A stretch of 35,000 nucleotides of DNA from an uncultured Bacteroidales bacterium (GCA_902760965.1 CACWIN010000014.1:1-35000); one strand, 5' to 3'. Shown: positions 23,239-32,096, counted from the first letter of the stretch. The notes: generated by a model from the letters alone, not told the origin. A program made the numbers and translations.

Positions 23239-25113
23239 TCACTTTATTGAGTTTTCTATCTGACCGATCACTCCAACAGCCTGTTCGTAAATGCGGTCCA
23301 TACGTCCGGTGTCATCGCCGGGAGCAAAGCGGGCAAACTCACAGTCATCAAGCAGAGCCACTACCTGTTTTACAGGCTCCTCGGCAACGGCACGGCGTTT
23401 CAACTCAGACTGGATATTATCCTTTGAAAGCTCGGCCACCGGAATGGACAGCTTATCGCCAAAGTAACCAAGCAAAGCACGCATCATCTCGTCATAAAAC
23501 TCGTTCTTACGGTTCTCTTTCATCAGCTTACGGGCCACCTTGAGACGTTTTGAAGCTACCGAGCTGGCCTTCTTGACACGAACCTTGGCTATATTGGCAT
23601 TATCGGCAATACGTTTGCGTGAAATTACTACCAGTGCCAAAAGTATTACCAACGGCAATACCAAAAGCAGCCAGAAAAGCAGCGAACCAAAGAACTGCGT
23701 ACTGTCTGACTTAAGCGCAACTGGAGTGGCGTGGAAGCGGACATCCTGCCCTACATACTTAAGATCCTCCTTATTTACATATGATACCGATGTCTGGGAC
23801 TCACCCCCGCCCTGCCCTTTGGATACGTTCAGGGTATATTCATCGGTCTTGACGGTCTTGTACGATGCGCTCTTGGGATCAAAATACTGGAACTCAAGGG
23901 CAGGAATGGTATATTGGCCTGCATGACGCGGGATTACAAGGTACTCGTATACCTTGTTGCCTGTCTGACGGCCGCCCTTGATGGTATATTTGTTCTCAAC
24001 CTTTGGATCATATATGTCAAAGTCCTGCGGGAACTTTATCTCTGGGGTCTTTACCAACTTAAGGTTACCGGTACCGGACAGAATTACACGTACTGTAACA
24101 GCGTCGTTTGCGGTGACATCGGTGGAACTTATGGAGGAACTTATGTTAAAGTCACCAACGCCGCCGTAAAACGCACTGCTCTTGCCCTGAGGCAGAGGCT
24201 TGACGTTTATCTTTATGCTGCGTGTGGTAAGGTCCTTTTTAACCTCCACATAACGCGAGGAGTTAAAGAACATATCAAACACATCGTTGCTGCGGTTCTC
24301 AACGCGCTGAGCCACAACGCCCTCGAATGGCGTAGCCGGTATTTCAAGTTCGCCTGAATGCTGCGGGAACAGTACGTACTGGCTCCAGACCATTGTCTGA
24401 TAGTTACGGCCGTTGTAGTGCTCCAGATTGAACTCTTTCTGCTGAGGGAGTTCAACCTCCTGAACGTGACAGTTCTTAAGGTCCGGCATCTTGTTGCTCA
24501 TGGTCCTAAGGTCAACCGACGGCAACTTATATATCTTGAATGTGAGCAGCAGAGCCTCCTGCTCATAAACAGTTGTCTTGTCGACTGTTGCCAGCATAAA
24601 CAGCTCATCGGCACTGGATGCCGTCGATGTCTGGCCCGATGTTCTCTGGTTTGCAGACTGGCTGCTCCCCTGCCCTTGCCTGCTGCCCTGTTGCTGCTGT
24701 GAGGTCTGATCAGGCGGCAGTACCTTGATGGTCAGTCTGTTTGATGTAACCTGCTTGCCGCCAGCTGTTATCGTGGCGCCGTCAAGTTCAACATCGCCCT
24801 CCTGGGTTGCTACAACAACATAGGTATAAGTCATTGTATATGAACTTGATATCTGGCCGTTTATTATCTGGGTGCTGGACGATGTGGAGGTGCTTGGACC
24901 TGCCAGTACATTCAAGCTCTTCATGTCCGGAGCCCGGAACTCCTTGGAGTCACGGCTGTCAACCTTATATGTAATTCTGAAACGTTCACCAACAACCACC
25001 GCCTGAGGCGCCTGGGCAGTGAACGATACATCCTGGGCAATGGCTTGTATCCCGGCCATCATAAGCAGTATGACCGGCAATAACAGTCTTTTTGTCTTGT
25101 TTGATATATTCAT
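23239..25113 (-). CDS. batD: BatD, exported beta-rich protein with one membrane anchor
   Basis: With the ATG at 25113 the protein has 624 residues: a signal peptide (to about residue 26), then immunoglobulin-like beta domains. A Gln/Ser-rich linker (SQQQQGSRQGQGSSQSANQ) separates the first beta domain from the next. A transmembrane helix near residue 480 (LLFWLLLVLPLVILLALVVI) is followed by a cytoplasmic helical tail. This is the BatD (oxygen-tolerance, BatD-like) family. A TTG nine bases earlier is less likely than this ATG, which starts two bases past the batC stop. The cytoplasmic tail could contact the MoxR ATPase or VWA partners, though this is not shown. Confidence 0.88.
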   Translation of the reverse strand: MNISNKTKRLLLPVILLMMAGIQAIAQDVSFTAQAPQAVVVGERFRITYKVDSRDSKEFRAPDMKSLNVLAGPSTSTSSSTQIINGQISSSYTMTYTYVVVATQEGDVELDGATITAGGKQVTSNRLTIKVLPPDQTSQQQQGSRQGQGSSQSANQRTSGQTSTASSADELFMLATVDKTTVYEQEALLLTFKIYKLPSVDLRTMSNKMPDLKNCHVQEVELPQQKEFNLEHYNGRNYQTMVWSQYVLFPQHSGELEIPATPFEGVVAQRVENRSNDVFDMFFNSSRYVEVKKDLTTRSIKINVKPLPQGKSSAFYGGVGDFNISSSISSTDVTANDAVTVRVILSGTGNLKLVKTPEIKFPQDFDIYDPKVENKYTIKGGRQTGNKVYEYLVIPRHAGQYTIPALEFQYFDPKSASYKTVKTDEYTLNVSKGQGGGESQTSVSYVNKEDLKYVGQDVRFHATPVALKSDSTQFFGSLLFWLLLVLPLVILLALVVISRKRIADNANIAKVRVKKASSVASKRLKVARKLMKENRKNEFYDEMMRALLGYFGDKLSIPVAELSKDNIQSELKRRAVAEEPVKQVVALLDDCEFARFAPGDDTGRMDRIYEQAVGVIGQIENSIK

Positions 25114-25115
25114 GA

Positions 25116-25868
25116 TTACCAATCTTTTTCCAATGGTTTTTTAGGTTGAACCTTAAGCAGCTGTTCCTGAACACGCTCCTGGACATCTTTCTCGTCCTGC
25201 ATGGCAGCCTCCAGGATCTGCTCGGCATTCTCCTGCGACATATCCTGTTCCTGCTGCTCCTGCTGTTGCTGCTGCTGTTCTTCCTGTTGCTGTTCCTGCT
25301 CCTGCTGTTGCTGCTGGTCCTGCTGCTGATCCTGTTGTTGCTGCTGATCCTGCTGCTGATCCTGTTGCTGTTGCTGTTGCTGCTCTTTGAGCATTCGCTG
25401 GGCAAGAATCATATTGTATCGGGTTTCGTCATCGAGAGGATTGTTCCTTAGGGCCTCCTTATAAGATTCCACGGCCTTGTCATACTGCTCGCACATGTGA
25501 TAAACCACACCTGTGTTGTGATATGTCTTGGCCAGTTCCTCCTTGCAGCGTTCCAGTTCCCTGGCCGATGCCGACGGATTGTCCATGAGTTCCTTTTTAC
25601 GGCTCTCAAGAGCATTTGCAGTCTTGCGGTACTGCTCAACAGCCTCGTTGGGTTTTTGCTGTGCGGTATATGCATTGCCCAGATTGTAGTTTCCCTCATA
25701 CAGACTGGGATTCATGTCCACGGCCTTGAGATAGTTCTCCTCGGCCTTTATGAACAAGCTGTCCTGGAACATACGGTTGCCCTTGCGCACAAACGATCGG
25801 TCCGATCGCTGCGCATTTGCACCGGCTACGCATGCCGTCAATATACAAAACAACAATATCTTTTTCAT
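25116..25868 (-). CDS. batC: BatC-like TPR protein with a polyglutamine-rich segment
   Basis: The 250-residue protein has a signal peptide (to about residue 20) and three TPR-like units (about 25-150, including YEGNYNLGNAYTAQQKPNEAVEQYRKTANAL). Residues 162-208 are almost all Gln, with Asp at intervals and then Glu. The C-terminus is a charged helix. It matches BatC, whose TPRs are thought to bind other Bat proteins. The start overlaps the batB stop by four bases (ATGA). The Gln run is encoded by mixed CAG/CAA with CAG or GAC units and is prone to slippage, so its length may vary between strains. Confidence 0.85.
   Translation of the reverse strand: MKKILLFCILTACVAGANAQRSDRSFVRKGNRMFQDSLFIKAEENYLKAVDMNPSLYEGNYNLGNAYTAQQKPNEAVEQYRKTANALESRKKELMDNPSASARELERCKEELAKTYHNTGVVYHMCEQYDKAVESYKEALRNNPLDDETRYNMILAQRMLKEQQQQQQQDQQQDQQQQQDQQQDQQQQQEQEQQQEEQQQQQQEQQEQDMSQENAEQILEAAMQDEKDVQERVQEQLLKVQPKKPLEKDW
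25245..25385 (-). repeat. CAG/CAA-rich coding repeat in batC
   Basis: This encodes residues 162-208, blocks of Gln broken by Asp (QQQD units) and later Glu. The period is three to twelve bases, as expected for slippage. It is coding and in frame, not a CRISPR array. Confidence 0.85.
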
Positions 25869-26905
25869 TTTGATTTCTCCTCTTCTGTTTTGAACAGACT
25901 GAAATTCCTGAGCCTTGGGTTACGGCTTTCACATATGAATATCTCAAACAGCAGAATGAAAAGTATCATCCAGGCAATGATTGCAAACTGTTCGTCATAT
26001 TCGGTATATACAGTTGACTCAATGTCGGCCTTGGCCAGTTTGTCAATCTCCTTTTGGAGGGCCTTTTCGGCGGCATTTGAGTTGTCAACATAAAAATACG
26101 CACCCTTTCCGGCAGCAGCAATGCTACGGCACATCTCCTCATCAAGATGGGTAACTACCACATTGCCGTCCTTATCCTTACGGAACTCTCCTCTCCTTTC
26201 ACCGGGAATGGGCGAACCTGACGGCAGGCCAACACCCATAACATAAACCATATAGCCCTTCTCGGCTGCAGCCTGTGCCGCCTCAACGGCCCCACCCTCG
26301 TGGTTTTCGCCATCGGTAATCACAATGATTGCCTTGCCTACACCCTGGTTGGGCGTAAAGCTGCGGGTAGCCAGCTCAATGGCAGTCTTTATGTCGGTTC
26401 CCTGACGGGTAATAAGCGCCGGCGAGATTGTATTAAGGAATACCTTGGCCGATATAAAGTCGCTGGTTATGGGCAGCTGCACGAATGCATCGCCTGCAAA
26501 GACTATCAATCCAATCTTGTCATCCTTGAACTGGTCAACCAGATTGGATATGATACGCTTGGACTTTTCAAGACGGCTTGGAGTAACGTCATCGGCAAGC
26601 ATGGAGTTTGAAATATCCAGTGCTATCACAGTCTCTATACCCTTGCGGGTTACGGTCTCCTGCTTGGAACCGAACTGAGGTCTGGCCAGCAGGAAACAGC
26701 ACAGCGTGTATGCCGAAAACAGCAGCCAGAACTTTATGTTGGGACGGCTTACCGAGGCGTCGGGCATAAGGACTGACAGCAAATCGGCATCACCGTACTC
26801 AGCCAGTTTTTTCCTACGACGGATATTTGAGAATATATGTAGGGCTACCAGCACCGGAACCAGTGCCAGCAGATACAGATATTCGGGATTTGCAAATTTG
26901 AACAT
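25865..26905 (-). CDS. batB: BatB, membrane-anchored von Willebrand A protein
   Basis: The 346-residue protein has two N-terminal membrane helices (about 8-25 and 57-74) and a VWA domain with the metal-binding DxSxS motif as D97-I-S-N-S101. A third helix lies near the C-terminus (IIAWMILFILLFEIFI). The VWA domain faces the periplasm and probably binds a protein ligand through a divalent metal. BatA and BatB are known or thought to pair. A 43-base gap with a hexamer repeat separates it from batA. Confidence 0.9.
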   Translation of the reverse strand: MFKFANPEYLYLLALVPVLVALHIFSNIRRRKKLAEYGDADLLSVLMPDASVSRPNIKFWLLFSAYTLCCFLLARPQFGSKQETVTRKGIETVIALDISNSMLADDVTPSRLEKSKRIISNLVDQFKDDKIGLIVFAGDAFVQLPITSDFISAKVFLNTISPALITRQGTDIKTAIELATRSFTPNQGVGKAIIVITDGENHEGGAVEAAQAAAEKGYMVYVMGVGLPSGSPIPGERRGEFRKDKDGNVVVTHLDEEMCRSIAAAGKGAYFYVDNSNAAEKALQKEIDKLAKADIESTVYTEYDEQFAIIAWMILFILLFEIFICESRNPRLRNFSLFKTEEEKSK

Positions 26906-26922
26906 AGCGTTGTTTTTTAAAA

Positions 26923-26951
26923 CTTTGGCTTTGGCGTTGGCTTTGGCTTTA
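26923..26951. repeat. Hexamer repeat (AGCCAA units) between batA and batB
   Basis: Four to five near-copies of the six-base unit ttggct/ttggcg run through the batA stop codon (26949-26951) into the gap before batB. Slippage by non-multiples of three would change where batA ends. Confidence 0.6.
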
Positions 26952-27947
26952 GGGGATGGTCCTTAGGATGGTTTGCTTAAGCAGGACAGAAAGCAGCAGA
27001 CAGAGCAAGAGGGCAAGCGCAAGCGGCTGATATTCCTCCTGGTTCTTGCTGAACTCCTTGACCTGAAGCTTGGTCCTCTCCAGTTTGTCAATCTCCTCAT
27101 AAACCTCCTTTAGCTTGCTGTTGCTGGTGGCACGGTAATACTGGCCACTGGCAGTCTGTGCAATCTGCCGGAGCACGTTCTCATCAATCTCAACAGCCAC
27201 ATTCACATACTGCTTGCCAAAAGCGCCCTGTACGGGATATGGAGCTGTGCCATTGGTACCCACACCAATAGTATACACCCTGATGCCAAAACTCTTGGCC
27301 ATCTCGGCGGCAGTCATTGGCGAAATTTCGCCACGGTTATTGGAACCATCGGTTAACAATATGATAACCTTTGATTTAGCCTGACTGTCTTTAAGCCTGC
27401 TGATGGCGTTGGCAAGTCCCATTCCAATAGCGGTACCATCCTCAATTATGCCCTTTGCAGCAATATCACTGCTAACGTTCTGGAACATATTTAGCAGGAC
27501 AGCATGATCGACCGTCATGGGACACTGCGTAAATGCCTCACCGGCAAAGATGGTAAGACCTATATTGTCATTGGGACGTCCGTTTATGAACTCCGCGGCC
27601 ACCTGCTTGGCTGCCTCAAGACGGTTGGGTTTAAGGTCTTCGGCCAGCATACTGGTGGATACGTCAACACACAACATTATATCTATTCCTTCTATCTGGG
27701 TGTCCTGCCACCGGTCTGTTGACTGCGGACGCGCCAGAATGAGCGACAGCAGTACCAGTGCAGCCATTTCGAGTATAAAAGGAACATGAATAAGGTAATA
27801 TTTCCAGCTCTTACCCATTCCGCCGTACATCGATGTAGACGGCACGGACAGAGTAGCACGTCTCTTACGGCCTCTGAGCACATACCATATAACGCACGGT
27901 ATGACCAGAAGCATCAACAGGAGATATGCGCTGTTTGCAAATGTCAT
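26949..27947 (-). CDS. batA: BatA, membrane-anchored von Willebrand A protein
   Basis: The 332-residue protein has membrane helices at about 6-24 and 54-72, a VWA domain with DxSxS as D95-V-S-T-S99, and a final helix near residue 312. It is the paralogue of BatB, with the same MLAEDLKPNRLEAAKQ segment after the metal motif. Both are thought to form a periplasm-facing complex controlled by the MoxR ATPase. It starts 11 bases after the DUF4381-like gene. The stop codon lies inside a hexamer repeat. Confidence 0.9.
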   Translation of the reverse strand: MTFANSAYLLLMLLVIPCVIWYVLRGRKRRATLSVPSTSMYGGMGKSWKYYLIHVPFILEMAALVLLSLILARPQSTDRWQDTQIEGIDIMLCVDVSTSMLAEDLKPNRLEAAKQVAAEFINGRPNDNIGLTIFAGEAFTQCPMTVDHAVLLNMFQNVSSDIAAKGIIEDGTAIGMGLANAISRLKDSQAKSKVIILLTDGSNNRGEISPMTAAEMAKSFGIRVYTIGVGTNGTAPYPVQGAFGKQYVNVAVEIDENVLRQIAQTASGQYYRATSNSKLKEVYEEIDKLERTKLQVKEFSKNQEEYQPLALALLLCLLLSVLLKQTILRTIP

Positions 27948-27958
27948 GGCTCAGTCAA

Positions 27959-29038
27959 TTAAAAGAACAGATAATACAACTTTAAAACCGCCAGAACCAG
28001 GAACGCCGCTCCTGCCACCGATATTGCCACACCGGTCACAAGCAGTGCCAAACGGGCTCCCTTGCTGCGTTTCATCTCTATAACAGTCTCCTCTTCACGG
28101 GGTTGCAGCTCCGATTCCGGAACCTCAACCTTGGTTACGTTCACAAACTCAAGCGCACTTACCAGATTGCGGTCATTCTCGTTAAGCATTGGCTTGAACT
28201 TGGCAAACTTTACCATATCCGATGTTGAGAGCAGATCCCTAAGCTCACTGAGAGATTCCTTGTCCTGGCTCTCCTCAAGCCGTTCCAGAATCTCATACGA
28301 TGTCATTTCGGTTGCATTAAACCCAAACCTGTCATTGATATACTCGCGCAGGATATCGGTTAGCTGGGTGTAATATGCCTTGGCATCTTCGTTGTGCGGA
28401 CCTCCGGCCTGACGCAGATTCTCAATCTGCGATATTGCCCTTATGTGCGCAGGCACTTTGGGTTCAATCCTGACCTTTCTTATTATAGGCTTGTCATCAC
28501 GATAGCGAACAAACAGATAAACTGCTATCACTATGGCAATTATGGCCAAAAGTCCGTAAAGGATAAGCCCCCTCACCTCATAGAATCGGACAGGAGTTTT
28601 CATATTCTCCTTGGGGCCGAAAATCTGTGTTTCCTGACCCTCGGGGATATCGTATGTCATGAACGCCAGTGCCAGACGGTTGGACTGATATTCAACCCCA
28701 TCAACCTGTACGGGCAGATAAGGTATGTATATCAGCGTGGAGTCAAAACAGGTAACGGTATAGCTGCGTTTTACAGTCATACGCTGGCCGTTGTTTACAT
28801 ACTGGGTATCGGTGACAACAGGCGGCAATATTTCCAGTCCCTTGACAATTGTGTCACGGTAAACCGGGAATACAATATCCTGTCCTGCGTCACAGGTAAC
28901 CTCCAGATGCAGTCCGGTCTGCTGCCCTACCCACATCATCATGGAATCCACCTCGGCCTGAACGACAACGTTCTGCGCCGATACCAATGACACCGGTAAA
29001 AGACTCAATAAGAACAGAAATATGGCGAATCTTTTCAT
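27959..29038 (-). CDS. Exported DUF4381-like protein of the Bat operon
   Basis: The 359-residue protein has a signal peptide (to about residue 22) and a beta-rich periplasmic domain (about 23-150). A membrane helix lies near 158-178, then a cytoplasmic helical part (about 195-290, including YYTQLTDILREYINDRFGF), and a last helix near the C-terminus. The layout fits the DUF4381-like proteins that sit between DUF58 and batA in this operon type. It may link the periplasmic VWA pair to the cytoplasmic MoxR/DUF58 proteins. The name is tentative, since the family is known mainly by context. Confidence 0.7.
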   Translation of the reverse strand: MKRFAIFLFLLSLLPVSLVSAQNVVVQAEVDSMMMWVGQQTGLHLEVTCDAGQDIVFPVYRDTIVKGLEILPPVVTDTQYVNNGQRMTVKRSYTVTCFDSTLIYIPYLPVQVDGVEYQSNRLALAFMTYDIPEGQETQIFGPKENMKTPVRFYEVRGLILYGLLAIIAIVIAVYLFVRYRDDKPIIRKVRIEPKVPAHIRAISQIENLRQAGGPHNEDAKAYYTQLTDILREYINDRFGFNATEMTSYEILERLEESQDKESLSELRDLLSTSDMVKFAKFKPMLNENDRNLVSALEFVNVTKVEVPESELQPREEETVIEMKRSKGARLALLVTGVAISVAGAAFLVLAVLKLYYLFF

Positions 29039-29040
29039 TT

Positions 29041-29066
29041 AATTCTCAATTTTCAATTCTCAATTT
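29041..29066. repeat. Direct repeat of aattctcaattt between two Bat genes
   Basis: aattctcaattt occurs at 29041-29052 and 29055-29066, a period of 14, and runs over the stop codon of the DUF58 gene. The same kind of sequence is, from memory, scattered between genes in many Bacteroidetes genomes. Confidence 0.6.
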
Positions 29067-29929
29067 CTCTTGGCGAACAGTCCCATAAGTCCCTTTACAT
29101 AGTCCTGATCGGTCCGGATAGCCACGGAGTCAACACGGCTACGGGTAAGATAATCCTTGACACGTTCAGTATTCTCTACGAACCATTTGTGATGAGCCTC
29201 ACGTACACGGGCCGAAGAGGTGTCAATGTACATCTCCTGCCCTGTCTCGGAATCCAACAGTTTCATGAGACCTACATCGGGCAGTTCCTCCATACGCCTG
29301 TCATATACCCGTATTGCCACAATATCGTGCTTTCGGTTGGCTATGCTCAAGGCGTTACGGAAATCATGGGAGTCAATAAAGTCGCTCAAAAGGAAAGCTG
29401 TACAGCGTTTCTTAACCGCACCTGTAAGGAACTCCAACGGAACGGTAATATTGGTTGCATTACTCTCCGGCTGAAAATCAAGCAGTTCACGAATCAGATA
29501 CAGAATGTGCTTGCGGCCTTTCTGGGGCGGAATGAACTTTTCTATCCGGTCACTAAAGAACAGCAAACCCACCTTATCATTATTCTCAATGGCTGCAAAT
29601 GCCAGTGTAGCCGCAATCTCGGTAACCATTTCACGCTTCATCATGACGCTGGTTCCAAAATTAAGGCTGTTTGACACATCGACCATAAGCATAACCGTAA
29701 GTTCACGCTCCTCCTCAAAGACCTTTGAATAGGGTTTGTTCATACGGGCGGTAACATTCCAGTCAATATCGCGGGGTTCGTCGCCATACTGGTATTCACG
29801 CACCTCGCTGAATGCCATACCACGTCCCTTGAACGCGGTATGGTACTGACCGGCAAAAATATTACTGGACAGACCTCGTGTCTTGATCTCAATTTTCCGG
29901 ACCTTTGCTATCAGTTCACTTGTTTCCAT
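29060..29929 (-). CDS. DUF58-domain protein of the MoxR/Bat operon
   Basis: The 289-residue cytoplasmic protein shows the DUF58 signature GDEPRDIDWNVTARMNKPYSKVFEEERE (about 50-77). A VWA-like fold follows with a DxSxS-like VDVSNS near residue 84. DUF58 proteins almost always accompany MoxR ATPases and are thought to be their adaptors or substrates. It follows moxR by 26 bases. The stop codon is inside a short direct repeat, so the C-terminal residues may differ among strains. Confidence 0.88.
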   Translation of the reverse strand: METSELIAKVRKIEIKTRGLSSNIFAGQYHTAFKGRGMAFSEVREYQYGDEPRDIDWNVTARMNKPYSKVFEEERELTVMLMVDVSNSLNFGTSVMMKREMVTEIAATLAFAAIENNDKVGLLFFSDRIEKFIPPQKGRKHILYLIRELLDFQPESNATNITVPLEFLTGAVKKRCTAFLLSDFIDSHDFRNALSIANRKHDIVAIRVYDRRMEELPDVGLMKLLDSETGQEMYIDTSSARVREAHHKWFVENTERVKDYLTRSRVDSVAIRTDQDYVKGLMGLFAKRN

Positions 29930-29955
29930 ATTAAACTGATTGTAAGGAGGTTAAA

Positions 29956-30951
29956 TCAAGGTACTTCGACCTTGTTCAAGATACGGCTTACAAGCTCGTC
30001 CTGTGTTACGTTTGTGGCCTCGGCCTCGTATGTAAGACCAATACGGTGACGCAGTACATCGTGAGCAATGGCGCGTACATCCTCGGGAACCACATAGCCG
30101 CGACGCTTTATGAATGCGTACGAACGGGCGGCAAGAGCCAGATTTATTGATGCACGGGGTGAACCTCCAAACGAGATAAGTTCCTTTATCTCCTTAAGAC
30201 CGTACTTTTCGGGGTAACGGGTTGCAAATACTATATCGGCAATATACTGCTCAATCTTTTCGTCAAGATATACCATATCGACCACCTTGCGGGCCTCAAT
30301 GATATCGTCTGTGCTCATTACGGGCTTTACGGTGCCTATCTCGTGATGTATCTGCTGGTGGATAATCTTCTTTTCCTCCTCAATCTTGGGATAGTCAATG
30401 ACAGCCTTAAGCATAAAACGGTCAACCTGAGCCTCAGGAAGCGGATATGTACCTTCCTGTTCTATCGGGTTCTGGGTTGCCATTACCAGGAACGGCTTAG
30501 GAAGCTTGAAAGTTTCGCCTCCAAGTGTTACCTGACGCTCCTGCATGGCCTCAAGCAATGCGCTCTGAACCTTGGCCGGAGCACGGTTAATTTCATCGGC
30601 CAATATAAAGTTGGCAAATACAGGTCCCTTTTTAGGCAGGAAGGTTTCGTCCTTCTGGCTGTATATCATGGTACCTACCACGTCGGCAGGCAGCAAGTCA
30701 GGGGTAAACTGTATTCGGTTGAAACTTGCGTCAATCAGCGATGCCAGGGTCTTTATGGCAAGTGTCTTGGCCAAACCGGGAACACCTTCAAGAAGTATGT
30801 GTCCATCGGAAAGAAGACCAATAAGCAAAGATTCTACAAGATGTTTCTGTCCCACAATAACCTGATCCATTCCGGCCATCAGGTTGGTAACGAATGCGCT
30901 CTGTTTTTCAATACGCTCATTCAGTTCCCTAATGTCTACATTTTCACTCAT
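29956..30951 (-). CDS. moxR: MoxR-family AAA+ ATPase
   Basis: The 331-residue protein is a complete MoxR ATPase: Walker A GVPGLAKT (56-63), Walker B ILADE (116-120) followed by INRAPAKVQSALLEAMQE, sensor 1 ATQNPIEQEGTYPLPEAQ, and the C-terminal lid. MoxR proteins act as chaperones that remodel or load metal into partners carrying VWA domains, here probably DUF58, BatA and BatB. It is the first gene of the Bat operon, with a promoter about 55 bases upstream. Confidence 0.94.
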   Translation of the reverse strand: MSENVDIRELNERIEKQSAFVTNLMAGMDQVIVGQKHLVESLLIGLLSDGHILLEGVPGLAKTLAIKTLASLIDASFNRIQFTPDLLPADVVGTMIYSQKDETFLPKKGPVFANFILADEINRAPAKVQSALLEAMQERQVTLGGETFKLPKPFLVMATQNPIEQEGTYPLPEAQVDRFMLKAVIDYPKIEEEKKIIHQQIHHEIGTVKPVMSTDDIIEARKVVDMVYLDEKIEQYIADIVFATRYPEKYGLKEIKELISFGGSPRASINLALAARSYAFIKRRGYVVPEDVRAIAHDVLRHRIGLTYEAEATNVTQDELVSRILNKVEVP

Positions 30952-30981
30952 AAGATTAATTTTACGTTTGTCCTTTACCGT

Positions 30982-30997
30982 TATCCTGAAAAGGATA
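30982..30997 (-). promoter_or_regulatory. Small hairpin in the moxR leader
   Basis: TATCCT-GAAA-AGGATA forms a six-pair stem in the short leader between the -7 box and the moxR ATG; the loop reads TTTC on the transcribed minus strand. It is too small for a riboswitch but could affect mRNA stability or starting. Confidence 0.3.
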
Positions 30998-31004
30998 CCG
31001 GCGC

Positions 31005-31012
31005 CAAATATA
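31005..31012 (-). promoter_or_regulatory. -7 box (TATATTTG) for the Bat operon
   Basis: On the minus strand TATATTTG is a full match to the consensus -7 box, 53 bases upstream of the moxR ATG. No sharp TTTG is seen 19-21 bases upstream. Confidence 0.6.
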
Positions 31013-31085
31013 TGACTATTTGGAAACGGGTATGAACTAAAAAGATTTAAATAGTATTGTTATCAGTTAGCTTTAAACATATTTA

Positions 31086-32087
31086 TCACTTTACAGCAAG
31101 CCTGGGTATATTGATAGTGCTGTTTTCAATCAATTGGCTGGCTGCGGTCAATTTATTGTATCGGGCTATATAAGGCCACAGTTTCTTGCTTCCGTAATAC
31201 CTGAATGCAAGTTTTACCATGGATTCGCCTTTCTGTACCTTATGAGCTGCCAACGTGCCTGTTATCCTAAAGTTTACGGTGTCAGCCTCGGTAAAGAGCG
31301 CCAGTTTCTTGTCCTGATCGGCTTTTGACAGCACGATTGTCTGTACGGTGTCAGGTGCTACTACAGGCTGAATTGTTGTAGTATCAGCAGGTATTGTCAC
31401 CACCTCCACCTGCTCAACAACAGGATTAGGTTTGATTTCCTGGGGCTTGGGAGCTCTTACTGGAGTCTGGACCGGTTCCACCAGAGTTATGCCGGGAAAC
31501 TTGTCATTTATAAACTCAGTAACCTTATCGCCAACTACAGGCCATAACAGATACAGGGCGACTGCAGCAATAAGCACCAATGAGAAAATCCAAACCAGCA
31601 GCCGTAAAAAGAACCTGGTAATACCTTTCTGGGTAATATCCTTAACCTGAGGCGTTTTGATTTCCTCTACGGGCTCGGGAGCGACGGTCTCTTCGGGCTC
31701 ATCGGCACTGTTGGATTCAGGGGCAGCAGTGGTTGTCTCCACATCGCCAAGCTTATCGGCCTGTTCAGGAGTAATCTCAACTATCTCAAAAGCCGCAAAC
31801 GGCTTGTTAATGCGCTCCTTGAGCTCTGCATCGGGGGTAAAGGATATTTTCTGGTGACCCTCTATGGTAAAGCGTTCGCCGGTATTAACGTTAACGCTCT
31901 CGCGGTCCTCCATCTGGAGCAGCTTGAATGTGCCGAATCCTTTAACCTTGACAAGGCCCTCCTGGAGTACTGTGTTTGATATTATATCAAAGAATGTCTT
32001 GACAAACTGCTCCGATGCACTTTTGGACATTCCACCCTGCTGTGACAGCATGTCGGCCAGCTGTGAAAGATTTATCTTTTTATCCAT
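31086..32087 (-). CDS. HU-like domain fused to a transmembrane helix and a LysM-like domain
   Basis: The 333-residue protein has three parts. Residues 1-95 are an HU/IHF-type DNA-binding fold (VKVKGFGTFKLLQMEDRESVNVNTGERFTI, then an arm and helix). Residues 105-155 are acidic and disordered. A single membrane helix lies at about 160-183 (FLRLLVWIFSLVLIAAVALYLLW), followed by a Pro/Val-rich periplasmic spacer. Residues about 281-330 look like LysM (HKVQKGESMVKLAFRYYGSKKLWPYIARYNK to STINIPRL). There is no signal peptide. With Arg and Lys before the helix and acidic residues further upstream, the N-terminus should stay in the cytoplasm and the C-terminus face the wall. The protein could tie DNA to peptidoglycan. 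It is the last gene of the ftsY operon, 9 bases after the small HU gene. Confidence 0.85.
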   Translation of the reverse strand: MDKKINLSQLADMLSQQGGMSKSASEQFVKTFFDIISNTVLQEGLVKVKGFGTFKLLQMEDRESVNVNTGERFTIEGHQKISFTPDAELKERINKPFAAFEIVEITPEQADKLGDVETTTAAPESNSADEPEETVAPEPVEEIKTPQVKDITQKGITRFFLRLLVWIFSLVLIAAVALYLLWPVVGDKVTEFINDKFPGITLVEPVQTPVRAPKPQEIKPNPVVEQVEVVTIPADTTTIQPVVAPDTVQTIVLSKADQDKKLALFTEADTVNFRITGTLAAHKVQKGESMVKLAFRYYGSKKLWPYIARYNKLTAASQLIENSTINIPRLAVK

Positions 32088-32096
32088 AGCGCTGCC

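Noticed and set aside
25245-25385. Repetitive tract as a CRISPR array
   Set aside because: Units are 3-12 bases, there are no spacers, and the tract is in frame within batC.
25146-25451. Plus-strand frame rich in Leu that looks like a membrane protein
   Set aside because: It is the reverse complement of the Gln codons of batC; the Leu run is an artefact.
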